Below are positions 1 through 7,732 of a DNA stretch of 44,185 nt, piece after piece. The notes under the pieces are model-generated. The model had not been told where the DNA came from. It worked only from the letters and a program-made list of their open reading frames with translations, and searched no databases. Every line of letters begins with the position of its first letter. Positions within the stretch are counted from its first letter, which is position 1. Made by a program: the position numbers and the translations under genes. Location: the NCBI GenBank assembly GCA_015654615.1, contig JAATGN010000199.1:1-44185 (forward strand). Direction: 5' to 3'. The DNA comes from Rhodospirillales bacterium (GTDB lineage: Bacteria; Pseudomonadota; Alphaproteobacteria; Rhodospirillales; Magnetospirillaceae).

Positions 1-1
1 A

Positions 2-82
2 ATTAGAGCGGCCATTGAGGCCGCGGCCAAGCGCGCGGAGGCGCGCGCCCGGCGAGGGACATCAAGAAAAGCCAGAGCGTGA
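2..82 (+). CDS. Possible 3' end of an upstream gene (partial)
   Basis: Frame 2 is open from the window edge to a TGA at 80-82 and encodes an Ala/Arg-rich tail (about 26 residues, helical, charged: Ile-Arg-Ala-Ala-Ile-Glu then several Ala/Lys/Arg). A hairpin begins just inside its stop codon. A basic Ala-rich helix ending at a hairpin is what a gene end looks like, but 27 codons are too few to identify a family, and open frames this short arise by chance in GC-rich DNA. Listed as possible only. Confidence 0.3.
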   Translation: MRAAIEAAAKRAEARARRGTSRKARA

Positions 83-106
83 TGCCGATTTAAGGCATCG
101 CGCTCT
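74..106 (+). terminator. Hairpin, possible terminator of the upstream gene
   Basis: Thirteen-base arms at 74-86 and 94-106 pair completely as RNA (one G.U pair) around a 7-base loop (gatttaa). It starts within the last codons of the possible upstream gene. There is no T-run after it, so intrinsic termination is not certain; it could instead stabilise or process the transcript. Confidence 0.4.
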
Positions 107-299
107 AGAAGTATATGCGACCGGCTTCCCGGAGGCATGGCGCGAGGAAGGCAAGACACGCGATCTGACCGCGTCAGGAACGCTATGGGTAACCAGGCGC
201 GACGGGAAGCGTCACGTCATTTTGGGGTCAGCGCGAGTTTCGCGGTAAAGCCGGCGTGGCGCTCGTCCCTGCAACCGAGTCCTTTCGCGAGGGAACTCC

Positions 300-320
300 C
301 AGCATGCGCACGGCATGCTG
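300..320. promoter_or_regulatory. Inverted repeat, candidate operator of the eCIS operon
   Basis: Perfect 8-base arms CAGCATGC (300-307) and GCATGCTG (313-320) are separated by 5 bases. The element lies about 120 bases upstream of the first eCIS gene, at the edge of the AT-rich presumed promoter. Symmetry and spacing fit a dimeric regulator site; no regulator is known and a hairpin role is equally possible. Confidence 0.35.
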
Positions 321-364
321 ATGGCATAGCGTTTTTTGATCCACAAACGCAAATGAACTTGCTA

Positions 365-393
365 TTGTTTCACAACTTTTGGCTTAATAATAA
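365..393 (+). promoter_or_regulatory. Weak sigma70-like promoter candidate for the eCIS operon
   Basis: TTGTTT (365-370) and TAATAA (388-393) are 17 bases apart inside the only AT-rich stretch before the first eCIS gene. Each hexamer matches its consensus only partly, so the exact boxes are a guess; that the promoter lies in this AT-rich block is more likely than the precise positions. Confidence 0.25.
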
Positions 394-416
394 CATCAAT
401 GAACACGCTTAACGGG

Positions 417-428
417 AAAAGCGCTTTT
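417..428. promoter_or_regulatory. 12-base perfect palindrome just before the first eCIS start codon
   Basis: AAAAGCGCTTTT is perfectly self-complementary and ends 14 bases before the ATG at 443. It could be an operator overlapping the transcript start or leader, or a chance palindrome. There is no clear Shine-Dalgarno sequence between it and the ATG. Confidence 0.3.
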
Positions 429-442
429 GAACTAGGCCCACG

Positions 443-1057
443 ATGGATCTTATCCGCAATGCCCTGGAGACCATTTGCAATAATGCGAACATCTATCTCA
501 AAAATCTAGAGTCTCGTGACGATGACTGGATCACTTTGACCAGCCTCGTCGACCACAATGGGGCACTCAACCCGGCGGCACGCGACAAGATTGTCATGTG
601 TATCTACAATATAACAAAAGAAACAATCGTCAATACATATCAGAGAAATTATTCATCAGAACAAATACAAAGAACACAAGACGCGTTTTCCGTTGTAAAT
701 CCCCCCATTTATATTGATATTCATCTCATGTTTATGGCCAATCTGACAGAAATTAAATATAAAGATGGTCTATCAATACTCTCTCGCCTGATAAGTTTCT
801 TCCAGCAAACCGCTTTTTTCACACGTGACAATGCGCCGCAACTGGCGCCCGAGATCGACAAGCTGACCCTCGAGTTCGAGAATCTCAATCCGGTGGATGT
901 GAATTACGTGATGAGCATGCTGGGAACACGATATCTGCCGAGCGCCTTCTACAAGATGCGCATGCTGCCTTTCGCCTCGACCGCGATGATTCAGCGCTCC
1001 TTTCCCGTTTCCGCCGCCCAAACCCTCGGCTCCCTCACGCCTTCGGACTCGTCATGA
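443..1057 (+). CDS. DUF4255 (Pvc16/Afp16-like) eCIS tail terminator/cap protein
   Basis: The 204-residue protein matches the DUF4255 pattern: an N-terminal helix (MDLIRNALETI), then a beta-rich domain with P-P-I-Y-I-D-I-H-L-M-F around residues 91-102, and a helical middle segment. DUF4255 proteins are Pvc16/Afp16 relatives, which cap the distal end of the tube and sheath and are near-universal in eCIS loci. The ATG at 443 is the first plausible start and has a poor ribosome binding site. The next gene overlaps by 4 bases (ATGA). The codons from about 590 to 800 are markedly AT-rich (ATA, AGA, AAA, AAT) compared with the rest of the locus, suggesting mosaic origin or slow translation. Confidence 0.85.
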   Translation: MDLIRNALETICNNANIYLKNLESRDDDWITLTSLVDHNGALNPAARDKIVMCIYNITKETIVNTYQRNYSSEQIQRTQDAFSVVNPPIYIDIHLMFMANLTEIKYKDGLSILSRLISFFQQTAFFTRDNAPQLAPEIDKLTLEFENLNPVDVNYVMSMLGTRYLPSAFYKMRMLPFASTAMIQRSFPVSAAQTLGSLTPSDSS

Positions 1058-2250
1058 GACGCGCCACGACATCACCGGCCCCCTCCCACGCCGTGGGAGG
1101 GGGCATTCAGCGCAAGTTCGTGCCACTGTTCACGGTCGGCTTCCGGCACGATTACTACAACGCGAGCGACGGCGCCTGCCCCGATTTCTCGGTGTCGCCC
1201 ACGCCCGACTGCGCGCAACTGATGGCCTCGCTGGGCATGATCTTCCGCGATCTTGGCGTGGGCTTCTGCGTCGCCATCGACCAGGCCCGAATTCCGGCGA
1301 TGATCGCCTATCTGGCGGCGCATTATTGTCCCGACGATCCCGGCCGCGGCTACTGGACGCGCCTGTCCTTCCTGATGACCTTGACCAATCCCGGCTTCGT
1401 CGGCTTCACCCGCCTGCCCATCACCGTCAATCCGATGCGGCAGAATCTCTATGCCGGCAACCTTGCGGCGACCGTCATCGACAAACGGTTGGAACTTGGC
1501 GGCCAGCCGGGGCAAATCCTCTATCCGCTGACGGGCGCCAGCCTGGTCGTCGCGAAGCCGGAAGGCTCGAAGGCGACGCTGACCGACCTGTCCGGCGCGG
1601 TCCCGCCGGTGCGGAGTACCGTCGAGGGCAACGTCACCACCTTCTCCCTCGCCTCCCTTCCCTATGGCCTCTACAGCGTCGCCATCGCCGGCGGATCGGC
1701 GGGGCAGGCGAAATCCCCCGCGCCATCCACCTTTCTTTATGCCCCGGGAGAGCCGGTCTCCTTCGGGCTGATCGACCTTCTGCTGACCCAGCCGCTGCCC
1801 GGCCGGGGCGAACCGGCGGCCTTTCCCGTCGCCGCCATGCCGCCGCCGCGCTCGGGCGCGGCGGCGGCCCCGCCGGCGATTGCGCCGGTAACCCTCGTCT
1901 GGCCGTTCAGCGCACGCGACACCTACTGGACCTACTTCATCTGTTCCCACGACCGCGCCGCCGGCTTTTCTCCCGACCTCGCCGTCAGCGGCAAAGGCGC
2001 GACCTTCGCCAAGTCGCGCCAGCAGCTTCCCAATGGCGACAGCGCGGTACTGTTTTCGTCCCGCAGCGCTCTGCCGCTGCGTCAGGTCTCTTCCTACCGC
2101 TTCCAACTCGTCGGCCACCGCCTGGGCACAAGCGGCGGCCGGGACTCCATCAGCGTGCCTTGGCTTCCGGCCGCGGCCGCCTCCCCGGTCTGGCCGGCCC
2201 CCTCGGGCGACGTCCTGAGCGGGAGTTCCGAAATCTATGTCTATGTCTGA
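1054..2250 (+). CDS. Conserved eCIS-associated protein of unknown function
   Basis: I do not recognise a named domain in this 398-residue protein. It lies between the DUF4255 and sheath genes and is coupled to DUF4255 by an ATGA overlap, so it is very likely a particle or assembly component. Visible parts: residues 22-140 look folded, with aromatic-rich segments (FTVGFRHDYYNA; LSFLMTLTNPGFVGFTRLP); residues about 150-230 look like a beta-sandwich; residues about 255-280 form a Pro/Ala-rich linker; the last 115 residues are beta-rich. A very stable GC hairpin covers codons 9-17. If that hairpin is not translated, a GTG near 1093 or 1120 is an alternative start, though neither has a clear ribosome binding site. 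Confidence 0.7.
   Translation: MRRATTSPAPSHAVGGGIQRKFVPLFTVGFRHDYYNASDGACPDFSVSPTPDCAQLMASLGMIFRDLGVGFCVAIDQARIPAMIAYLAAHYCPDDPGRGYWTRLSFLMTLTNPGFVGFTRLPITVNPMRQNLYAGNLAATVIDKRLELGGQPGQILYPLTGASLVVAKPEGSKATLTDLSGAVPPVRSTVEGNVTTFSLASLPYGLYSVAIAGGSAGQAKSPAPSTFLYAPGEPVSFGLIDLLLTQPLPGRGEPAAFPVAAMPPPRSGAAAAPPAIAPVTLVWPFSARDTYWTYFICSHDRAAGFSPDLAVSGKGATFAKSRQQLPNGDSAVLFSSRSALPLRQVSSYRFQLVGHRLGTSGGRDSISVPWLPAAAASPVWPAPSGDVLSGSSEIYVYV
1078..1104 (+). other. 12-bp perfect GC hairpin at the 5' end of the second eCIS gene
   Basis: Arms 1078-1089 and 1093-1104 (GCCCCCTCCCAC / GTGGGAGGGGGC) pair perfectly around the 3-base loop GCC. The hairpin starts 20 bases after the DUF4255 stop codon and 24 bases after the following ATG, so it is either inside coding sequence or at a gene boundary. 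It could block decay, mark a processing site, or attenuate transcription; no T-run follows. Confidence 0.6.
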
Positions 2251-2305
2251 ACTGGAATGAACGCATCCAACGGCATCACCCCAAGGGAAGAAGGAGCCCT
2301 ATGCG

Positions 2306-4081
2306 ATGGCCAGCAATTCCTATCTAAACCGTAGCACGCCCGGCGTTTACATCACCGAAATTCCCGCCTTCGGCTCGTCGATCGTCGGGGTGGCCACGGC
2401 GGTCCCGATCTTCATCGGCTATACGCAGTATGCGGGCGACCCGACGACCGGCGCCTCCCTCTACAACACCCCAGTGGCGCTGACGTCGATGAACGACTTC
2501 CTCACCTATTTCGGCGGTGCGGCGTTGCAGGCTTACCAGATCGGCGTCCTCTCGCCGCCTCCGACGCCGTCGGGCACCGGCTCGGGCGCCGTCGCCGTCG
2601 CACCGACCCCGGCCTTCACCGCCTATTACACGCCGAACGCCGCCAGTCCGAGCCCGGGGCCCAGCGGCAGCGCCGCCGACTCCGTGCTGCAGGGCTTCAC
2701 CCTGGCGCCCACGCCGGATCAGCCGCAATTCAACCTCTATTGGCAGATGCTGCTGTTCTTTGCCAATGGCGGCGGCAACTGCTACGTGGTGTCGGTCGGC
2801 AGCTACTGGTCCAACCAATTCCCGACCGGCGCGCCCAGCGACACCAGCGCCTGGCTGCCCGGCGCCATCAGCGCGACCGACCTGACGAACGGAATTGCCG
2901 TCGCCGGCTATGCGGTGGGACCGACCATGACCGTCGTACCCGAAACCTGCCAGTTGGACCAGGCCGACTACGCCACCGTCATTCAGGCGATGATGAGCCA
3001 AGCCAGCACCCTCCAGGACCGCGTCGCCATCCTGGACCTGCCGGGCTGCCTCGGCGCCAACACCATCGATACGCTGGAGACCTGCCAGGACAATCTGTGG
3101 ATCGCCACCGGCCCGGCGATCGCCAGCGCCAGCTACGCCGCCGCCTACGCGCCGGCGCTGGTCGCCTCGATCGTCACCCCCAACAACATTCTCTACACCA
3201 ACCTCGTCGCCCCGGAACCTGCCGACAACACCCTCGTCAACAACATCCTGACGGTGCAGGCGAACCAGCTCTACGGCCAGTCTCCGGCGCAGCTCGCCGC
3301 GATCCAGTCGGCCATCGCCATCGCCTTTCCGCTCACCACCTCCAACCAGAACGCCAACGACGCCAGCCTGTCCGATAACGGCACGGCTTATGCGGGACCG
3401 ACCGCCACGCAAACCCAGGCCCAATGGCAGACCGCCCTCGACAACCTGCTGCAGAACGCCTTGCCCGTGTTCAAGCAGATCGAGCAGCAGATCGCCAACC
3501 AGATGAATGTGATGGCCCCCAGCGGGGCGTTGGCCGGCGTATGGACCAAAAGCGACCAGCAAAACGGGGTGTGGAACGCCCCGGCGAACATCGCACTCGC
3601 TTCGATCACCGCCCCCCTCTACAACATGAGCGACGCCGAGCAGGGTAATTTCAACATCCCCACCAACGGCCAGTCGATCGCCGTGATCCGCTCGCAGCTC
3701 AATCGCGGGACCATCGTCTGGGGCGCCCGCACGCTGGACGGCAACAGCAACGACTACCGCTATATCCAGATCCGCCGCACGCTGATCTATATCGAACAGT
3801 CGGTCAAGCTTGCCATGCAGGCCTATGTCTTCGCCGCCAACGACGCGACGACCTGGTCGACGGTGACGGCGTCGGTGTCGAGCTTCCTCAACGGCCTTTG
3901 GCAACAGGGCGGGCTGATGGGGTCGAAACCCACCGACGCCTATTCCGTCGCCTGCGGCATAGGCTCGACCATGACCAGCCAGAACGTCCTCGACGGCTAC
4001 ATGATCGTCGCGGTCAACGTATCGCTGATCCATCCGGCGGAATTCATCGAACTGACCTTCACGCAAATGATGGGCAGCTAA
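2306..4081 (+). CDS. Contractile sheath protein
   Basis: The 591-residue protein is a phage tail sheath/Pvc2-4-type protein. The N-terminus (TPGVYITEIPAFGSSIVGVATAVPIFIGYT) and C-terminus (VNVSLIHPAEFIELTFTQM) are sheath hallmarks: the N-terminal linker and the final beta strand that interlocks neighbouring subunits. The middle of the protein (roughly residues 80-330) carries long insertions typical of surface domains. It forms the outer sheath that shortens to drive the inner tube. An AAGGAG at 2291-2296, 9 bases upstream, fixes the start at 2306 rather than the out-of-frame ATG at 2301. Only one sheath gene is present, whereas PVC and Afp have three, so the sheath is probably a homopolymer. 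Confidence 0.95.
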   Translation: MASNSYLNRSTPGVYITEIPAFGSSIVGVATAVPIFIGYTQYAGDPTTGASLYNTPVALTSMNDFLTYFGGAALQAYQIGVLSPPPTPSGTGSGAVAVAPTPAFTAYYTPNAASPSPGPSGSAADSVLQGFTLAPTPDQPQFNLYWQMLLFFANGGGNCYVVSVGSYWSNQFPTGAPSDTSAWLPGAISATDLTNGIAVAGYAVGPTMTVVPETCQLDQADYATVIQAMMSQASTLQDRVAILDLPGCLGANTIDTLETCQDNLWIATGPAIASASYAAAYAPALVASIVTPNNILYTNLVAPEPADNTLVNNILTVQANQLYGQSPAQLAAIQSAIAIAFPLTTSNQNANDASLSDNGTAYAGPTATQTQAQWQTALDNLLQNALPVFKQIEQQIANQMNVMAPSGALAGVWTKSDQQNGVWNAPANIALASITAPLYNMSDAEQGNFNIPTNGQSIAVIRSQLNRGTIVWGARTLDGNSNDYRYIQIRRTLIYIEQSVKLAMQAYVFAANDATTWSTVTASVSSFLNGLWQQGGLMGSKPTDAYSVACGIGSTMTSQNVLDGYMIVAVNVSLIHPAEFIELTFTQMMGS

Positions 4082-4110
4082 TTCCTCCCCCTTTCTGACA
4101 GGAGAACGTC

Positions 4111-4554
4111 ATGTCCGCCGAAAACACTACTTGGCCGCTCCCTAAATTCTACTTTTCCGTCACCGGCATCCCGGGCAACCCCGTTTTCCAGGAAGTGACG
4201 GGCCTGGAATCGGAAGCCCAGGTCATCGAATACCGCGCCGGCAACAGCTCGGTCTTCTCGCCGATCAAAATGCCGGGGCTGAAGAAGGTCGGCAACGTCA
4301 CCATGAAGAAGGGCATCTTCGTCACCGACCAGACCCTGTGGGCGTGGTTCAGCTCGATCGCCATGAACACGATCACCCGCTCGACCGTCGTGGTGAACCT
4401 GCTCGACGAGACCGGCGCGCCGCGCATGATCTGGACGCTCAACAACGCCTTCCCCACCAAGCTGTCGGGCACCGATCTGAAATCCGACGGCAACGAGGTC
4501 GCCGTCGAAAGCATCGAGATCGCCTACGAGACGCTCGGGGTGTCGATCCAGTGA
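4111..4554 (+). CDS. Inner tube protein (Pvc1/T4 gp19-like)
   Basis: At 147 residues this has the usual length for an eCIS or phage tube protein (Hcp/gp19 fold). It shows the typical pattern F-x-V-x-G near the start (FYFSVTGIPG), F-Q-E-V-T-G-L-E, and a C-terminal E-S-I-E-I-A-Y-E-T strand. Hexameric rings of it should form the lumen through which cargo passes. An AGGAGA 5 bases before the ATG gives a strong ribosome binding site, fitting a highly expressed structural subunit. It is followed 13 bases later by a paralogous tube gene. Confidence 0.92.
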   Translation: MSAENTTWPLPKFYFSVTGIPGNPVFQEVTGLESEAQVIEYRAGNSSVFSPIKMPGLKKVGNVTMKKGIFVTDQTLWAWFSSIAMNTITRSTVVVNLLDETGAPRMIWTLNNAFPTKLSGTDLKSDGNEVAVESIEIAYETLGVSIQ

Positions 4555-4567
4555 ACCCGAGGCAGTA

Positions 4568-5068
4568 ATGGCAAGCGCTCCTTCGCCGTCCCTGGGCGCC
4601 TATTATCCCCCGCCGGCATTCGCGTTCGCGGTCGCGGTCGTGCCGGCCGGGGGATCCCAGCAGACGGCGATCGACGCCCAGTTCCAGGAGATCTCCGGCA
4701 TCGACCCCCATATCGACATCGAGGAATATGTCGAAGGGGGGGTCAATGGCTATGTGCACAGCCTGCCGGGCGTGACGAAGCATTCGAACCTGGTGCTCAA
4801 GCGCGGCTACGTCACGCAGGCCTCGTCGCTGGCGCAATGGGCCGAGCAGACCGTCGGCACCACGCTCGGCACCGCGATCCAGACCCAGGTGATCACGGTG
4901 AGCCTGCTCGATCCGACCCAGCAGCCGCAGGTGGTCTGGACCCTGCAGAACGCCTGGCCGGTGAAATGGGAGGTGGGGCAGTTGGACGCCAGCAAGAACG
5001 AGGTGCTGACCGAGACCCTCGAGATCGCCTACACCACCGTCACCCGAACGATGGGGGCGAGTTCATGA
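4568..5068 (+). CDS. Second tube protein, probable tube initiator (Pvc5-like)
   Basis: This 166-residue gp19-type protein is a diverged paralogue of the preceding tube protein: the same I-S-G-I-D region, a V-x-L-L-D strand followed by W-T-L-Q-N-A-W-P, and a C-terminal E-T-L-E-I-A-Y strand. In PVC and Afp the second, less abundant tube protein (Pvc5/Afp5) forms the ring joining the tube to the spike hub. Its place directly before DUF5908, LysM and spike genes supports that role here. Its TGA overlaps the next ATG (ATGA at 5065-5068). Confidence 0.85.
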   Translation: MASAPSPSLGAYYPPPAFAFAVAVVPAGGSQQTAIDAQFQEISGIDPHIDIEEYVEGGVNGYVHSLPGVTKHSNLVLKRGYVTQASSLAQWAEQTVGTTLGTAIQTQVITVSLLDPTQQPQVVWTLQNAWPVKWEVGQLDASKNEVLTETLEIAYTTVTRTMGASS

Positions 5069-5274
5069 CGCTGCACATCAGCGAGATCGCCGTCAAGTTG
5101 AGCGTGGGGTCGAAGACCGCCGGCACCGCGCCCGGCCGGACCTCGCCGGGCAAGGCCGGAGGTGCGGATGCCGGCGGCGCCGCGCGCCCCGTCCCGGCGA
5201 ATTGGATGGAGGAATGCGTCGAGCGCTGCGCCGACCGGGTTCTCGCCCTGCTGCGGGCCATGGGAGAGCGCTGA
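5065..5274 (+). CDS. DUF5908 small eCIS protein (Pvc6-like)
   Basis: The 69-residue protein starts M-T-L-H-I-S-E-I-A-V-K-L-S-V, the N-terminal strand pattern of DUF5908 proteins that sit between tube and LysM genes in eCIS loci. A Gly/Ala/Pro-rich middle follows, then a C-terminal amphipathic helix (about residues 47-68) containing two Cys. The start is set by ATGA overlap with the previous gene and the stop overlaps the next ATG by one base, which supports a real gene despite its size. The role of the family is not firmly known; a baseplate assembly role is assumed. Confidence 0.75.
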   Translation: MTLHISEIAVKLSVGSKTAGTAPGRTSPGKAGGADAGGAARPVPANWMEECVERCADRVLALLRAMGER

Positions 5275-5963
5275 TGACCAGCACCGCGCCCGCCAAGCTG
5301 ACGATCACGGCCTATTCCGATCCGGGTTTCACCAGCAAGGTCGGCGAGCCCTTCACCGTCTGGATGAACCCGACCAGTTACACCCACAACACCCAGGTCG
5401 GCTACAACGACCGGCAGGCCCAGGGCAGCAGCGGCCCGTCGCCCGAATTCAACCGCGTCTCCGCCGAAACGGTGTCCTTCGAGCTGCTGTTCGACGCTAC
5501 CGGCGTGGTCCCGGTGCCGTCCGGCCAGTCTTACAGCAATGGGGTCAGCGACGCGATCAGCCAGCTCATCACCCTGACGGTGACGCTCAACGGCGATATC
5601 CACAGCCCCAATTACCTCATTCTCTCCTGGGCTCAGCTGCAGTTCCAATGCGTGCTGGAGAGCATGAGCATCAACTATACGCTGTTCCGTCCCGACGGCA
5701 CGCCGCTGCGCGCCAAGGTGCAGACGTCATTCCAGTCCTACACCAGCGAAACCCAGCTGGCCAATGAGGAGGGAAAGAACTCTCCCGACATGACCCATAT
5801 CGTCATCGTCAACGGAGGAGATACCCTGCCGCTTCTCTGTTACCAGATCTATGGCGACAGCAGCTATTACTGGAGGGTGGCGGCCGTCAACAATCTCATC
5901 GATTTTCGCAACCTCCAGCCCGGAACGCAGCTGCTGTTCCCGCCCCTCAGCGGATCGGCGTGA
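5274..5963 (+). CDS. LysM-domain baseplate hub protein (Pvc7/gp53-like)
   Basis: The 229-residue protein has an N-terminal beta-rich domain (residues 7-165) with the paired motif F-T-V-W-M-N-P-T-S-Y, typical of eCIS LysM proteins, and a C-terminal LysM module (about 173-226: H-I-V-I-V-N-G-G-D-T-L ... N-N-L-I-D-F-R-N-L-Q-P-G). In CIS these link the tube and hub to the baseplate wedges, as T4 gp53 does. The ATG at 5274 shares one base with the DUF5908 stop. A longer in-frame extension to 5202 would overlap DUF5908 by 70 bases and is rejected. Confidence 0.9.
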   Translation: MTSTAPAKLTITAYSDPGFTSKVGEPFTVWMNPTSYTHNTQVGYNDRQAQGSSGPSPEFNRVSAETVSFELLFDATGVVPVPSGQSYSNGVSDAISQLITLTVTLNGDIHSPNYLILSWAQLQFQCVLESMSINYTLFRPDGTPLRAKVQTSFQSYTSETQLANEEGKNSPDMTHIVIVNGGDTLPLLCYQIYGDSSYYWRVAAVNNLIDFRNLQPGTQLLFPPLSGSA

Positions 5964-7732
5964 TGGCGGCGCCATCCCCCGATCAGTTGGCGACGTCCCC
6001 GCCGGCCTATGCGATCACGGTCGACGGATCCCCTCTGGACACCTCGATCCAGATCGTGTCGATCGAAATCTGGAGCGGCGTCAACCGGCTGCCGCGCGCC
6101 CGGCTGGTCATCTCCGACGGCAGCGCGGCCGACGAGGATTTTCCCATCAGCGACGGCTCCTCGCTGATCCCCGGGGTAACCCTCGCCATCGCCATGGGCT
6201 ACGGCTCGAGCCCCAGCACGGTCTTTTCCGGGGTGATCCATCGCCAGGGGATCGAGGCGACGAGGAACGGCCCGTCGCGCCTGGTGGTCGAGGCCACCGA
6301 CAAGGCGATGGCGATGACCCTGGCGCGCGCCAACGCGGTGTTCCAGAACACGACCGACAGCGCGGTCTGCCAGAAGCTGATCGGCGATGCCGGGCTCACC
6401 GCCCAGGTCACCGCCACCAGCACCCAGCATGAAGCGATCGTCCAGTATTACGCCAGCCCGTGGGATATGGTGGTGATGCGGGCCCAGGCCAATTCGATGG
6501 TGGTGACGGTGAACGACGCAACGGTGACCGTCGCGCCGCCCGATACCAGCGGCACCCCGGTGCTCACCTTGACCTTCGGACAGTCGATCCTCGACATGCG
6601 CCTGGAAATGGACGCGTCGACCCAATTCTCCGCGAGCGCGATCCAAAGCTACGCCTGGGACCCCGGCACCCAACAGATGGTCCAATCCTCGAGCGCCAGC
6701 GCCGACGTCAGCACGCCCGGCAATATTTCCTCGACGACCTTGTCGCAGGTTTTCAATGTCGGCAGCTATCTGCAGCAGACCGGCGGCGAGATGGTGGCGG
6801 CCGAACTGTCGGACTGGTCCTCGGCCGAACTGATGAAAAACCAGCTCTCGAAGATCCGCGGGCAGATTCGCTTTCAGGGCAGCGCCCTGGTGGCGCCGGG
6901 CAAGATGGTCGCCCTGGCCGGGCTGGGGGCGAGGTTCAACGGCAACGGCTTCGTTTCGGCGGTGGATCACCGCCTGCATGAGGGCCTGTGGACCACCACG
7001 GTCGACATCGGACTGTCGCCGGCCTGGTTCTCGGACGTGGCGCAGCGCATCGCCGCCCCTGGCGCCTCGGGACAATTGCCGCCGCTGAACAACCTGCAGA
7101 GCGGGGTGGTAAAGCAGATCGATCAGGATCCGGACGGCGAATATCGGGTGCTGGTCACCCTGCCGCTGCTGCAGACCAGCGACGGCGTGTGGGCGCGCTT
7201 TGGCGCCTTTTACGCGTCCAACGGCATCGGCGTCAATTTCTACCCCGAGATCGGCGACGAGGTCGTGCTGGGTTTCCTCGGCGGCGACCCCCGCTATCCG
7301 GTGATTCTCGGCAGCCTCTACAGCAAGGCCAACCCGCCGCCCTACCCGCCCCAGTCCGGTGGCGACGGGGCGCCCAACAACACCAAGAGCGTCATGTCGA
7401 AAGCCAAGCTGCATATCGACTTCATCGAAAGCGACCCGCAGTTGCTCGTCACCACCCCCGCCCAGCAGAACCTCTGCCTCAACGACAAGAACAAATCGGT
7501 CACTCTCGCCGACGCGAACGGCAACAGCATCACGCTCGACAGCAACGGCATCACGCTCAAAAGCGCGAGCGACATCACGCTGAACGCTTCCGGCTCGATC
7601 AAAATGACGGCCGATGCCGATGTGACCATCAGCGCCTCGGCCTCGTTCAGCGCCAACGCCAGCACCTCGGCCAAGCTGTCGAGCGACGGGGCGGTGCAGG
7701 TCAAGGGCGCGACGGTGGGGCTCAATCCATGA
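5963..7732 (+). CDS. VgrG/gp27-gp5-like central spike protein (Pvc8-like)
   Basis: The 589-residue protein has a gp27-like N-terminal hub (residues about 1-370), a gp5-type OB-fold (about 385-470, with VLVTLP...GVWARFG and G-D-E-V-V-L-G-F-L-G-G-D-P-R-Y-P-V-I-L-G-S-L-Y), and a C-terminal repetitive beta-helix (about 500-589; Asn/Asp/Ser/Thr-rich repeats such as SITLDSNGITLKSASDITL). It forms the trimeric needle hub that carries the PAAR-like tip. I chose the ATG at 5963, which shares one base with the previous stop; a GTG one codon upstream is also possible. No lysozyme domain is present. Confidence 0.92.
   Translation: MAAPSPDQLATSPPAYAITVDGSPLDTSIQIVSIEIWSGVNRLPRARLVISDGSAADEDFPISDGSSLIPGVTLAIAMGYGSSPSTVFSGVIHRQGIEATRNGPSRLVVEATDKAMAMTLARANAVFQNTTDSAVCQKLIGDAGLTAQVTATSTQHEAIVQYYASPWDMVVMRAQANSMVVTVNDATVTVAPPDTSGTPVLTLTFGQSILDMRLEMDASTQFSASAIQSYAWDPGTQQMVQSSSASADVSTPGNISSTTLSQVFNVGSYLQQTGGEMVAAELSDWSSAELMKNQLSKIRGQIRFQGSALVAPGKMVALAGLGARFNGNGFVSAVDHRLHEGLWTTTVDIGLSPAWFSDVAQRIAAPGASGQLPPLNNLQSGVVKQIDQDPDGEYRVLVTLPLLQTSDGVWARFGAFYASNGIGVNFYPEIGDEVVLGFLGGDPRYPVILGSLYSKANPPPYPPQSGGDGAPNNTKSVMSKAKLHIDFIESDPQLLVTTPAQQNLCLNDKNKSVTLADANGNSITLDSNGITLKSASDITLNASGSIKMTADADVTISASASFSANASTSAKLSSDGAVQVKGATVGLNP

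Larger units (their letters stand above)
107..442. other. Intergenic region upstream of the eCIS operon
   Basis: No convincing gene is seen. The short open frames here have no family resemblance or ribosome binding site. The segment changes from GC-rich (to about 325) to AT-rich (about 330-415), as expected of the promoter region of the following operon. It contains an 8-base inverted repeat at 300-320 and a 12-base perfect palindrome at 417-428, listed separately. Confidence 0.5.

Noticed and set aside
15-412. Two overlapping open frames before the first eCIS gene
   Set aside because: Their products have random, Arg-rich composition or run into the AT-rich promoter, with no ribosome binding site and no family resemblance.
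1072-2118. Long - strand open frames opposite eCIS genes (similar ones at 2324-4066, 5867-7744, 8048-9811 and elsewhere)
   Set aside because: High GC content in third codon positions leaves long antisense frames open; the products are Arg/Gly/Asp-rich without domains, and the + strand genes are clearly real.
5202-5273. 24-residue N-terminal extension of the LysM protein
   Set aside because: It overlaps the DUF5908 gene entirely and has no homology; the ATG at 5274 overlaps the previous stop as other genes in this operon do.
7561-7720. Repetitive sequence resembling a short tandem repeat
   Set aside because: It is the coding repeat of the spike's beta-helix (T-L-x-S-x-x-x-I-T-L pattern), not a DNA repeat element; the nucleotide units are diverged.
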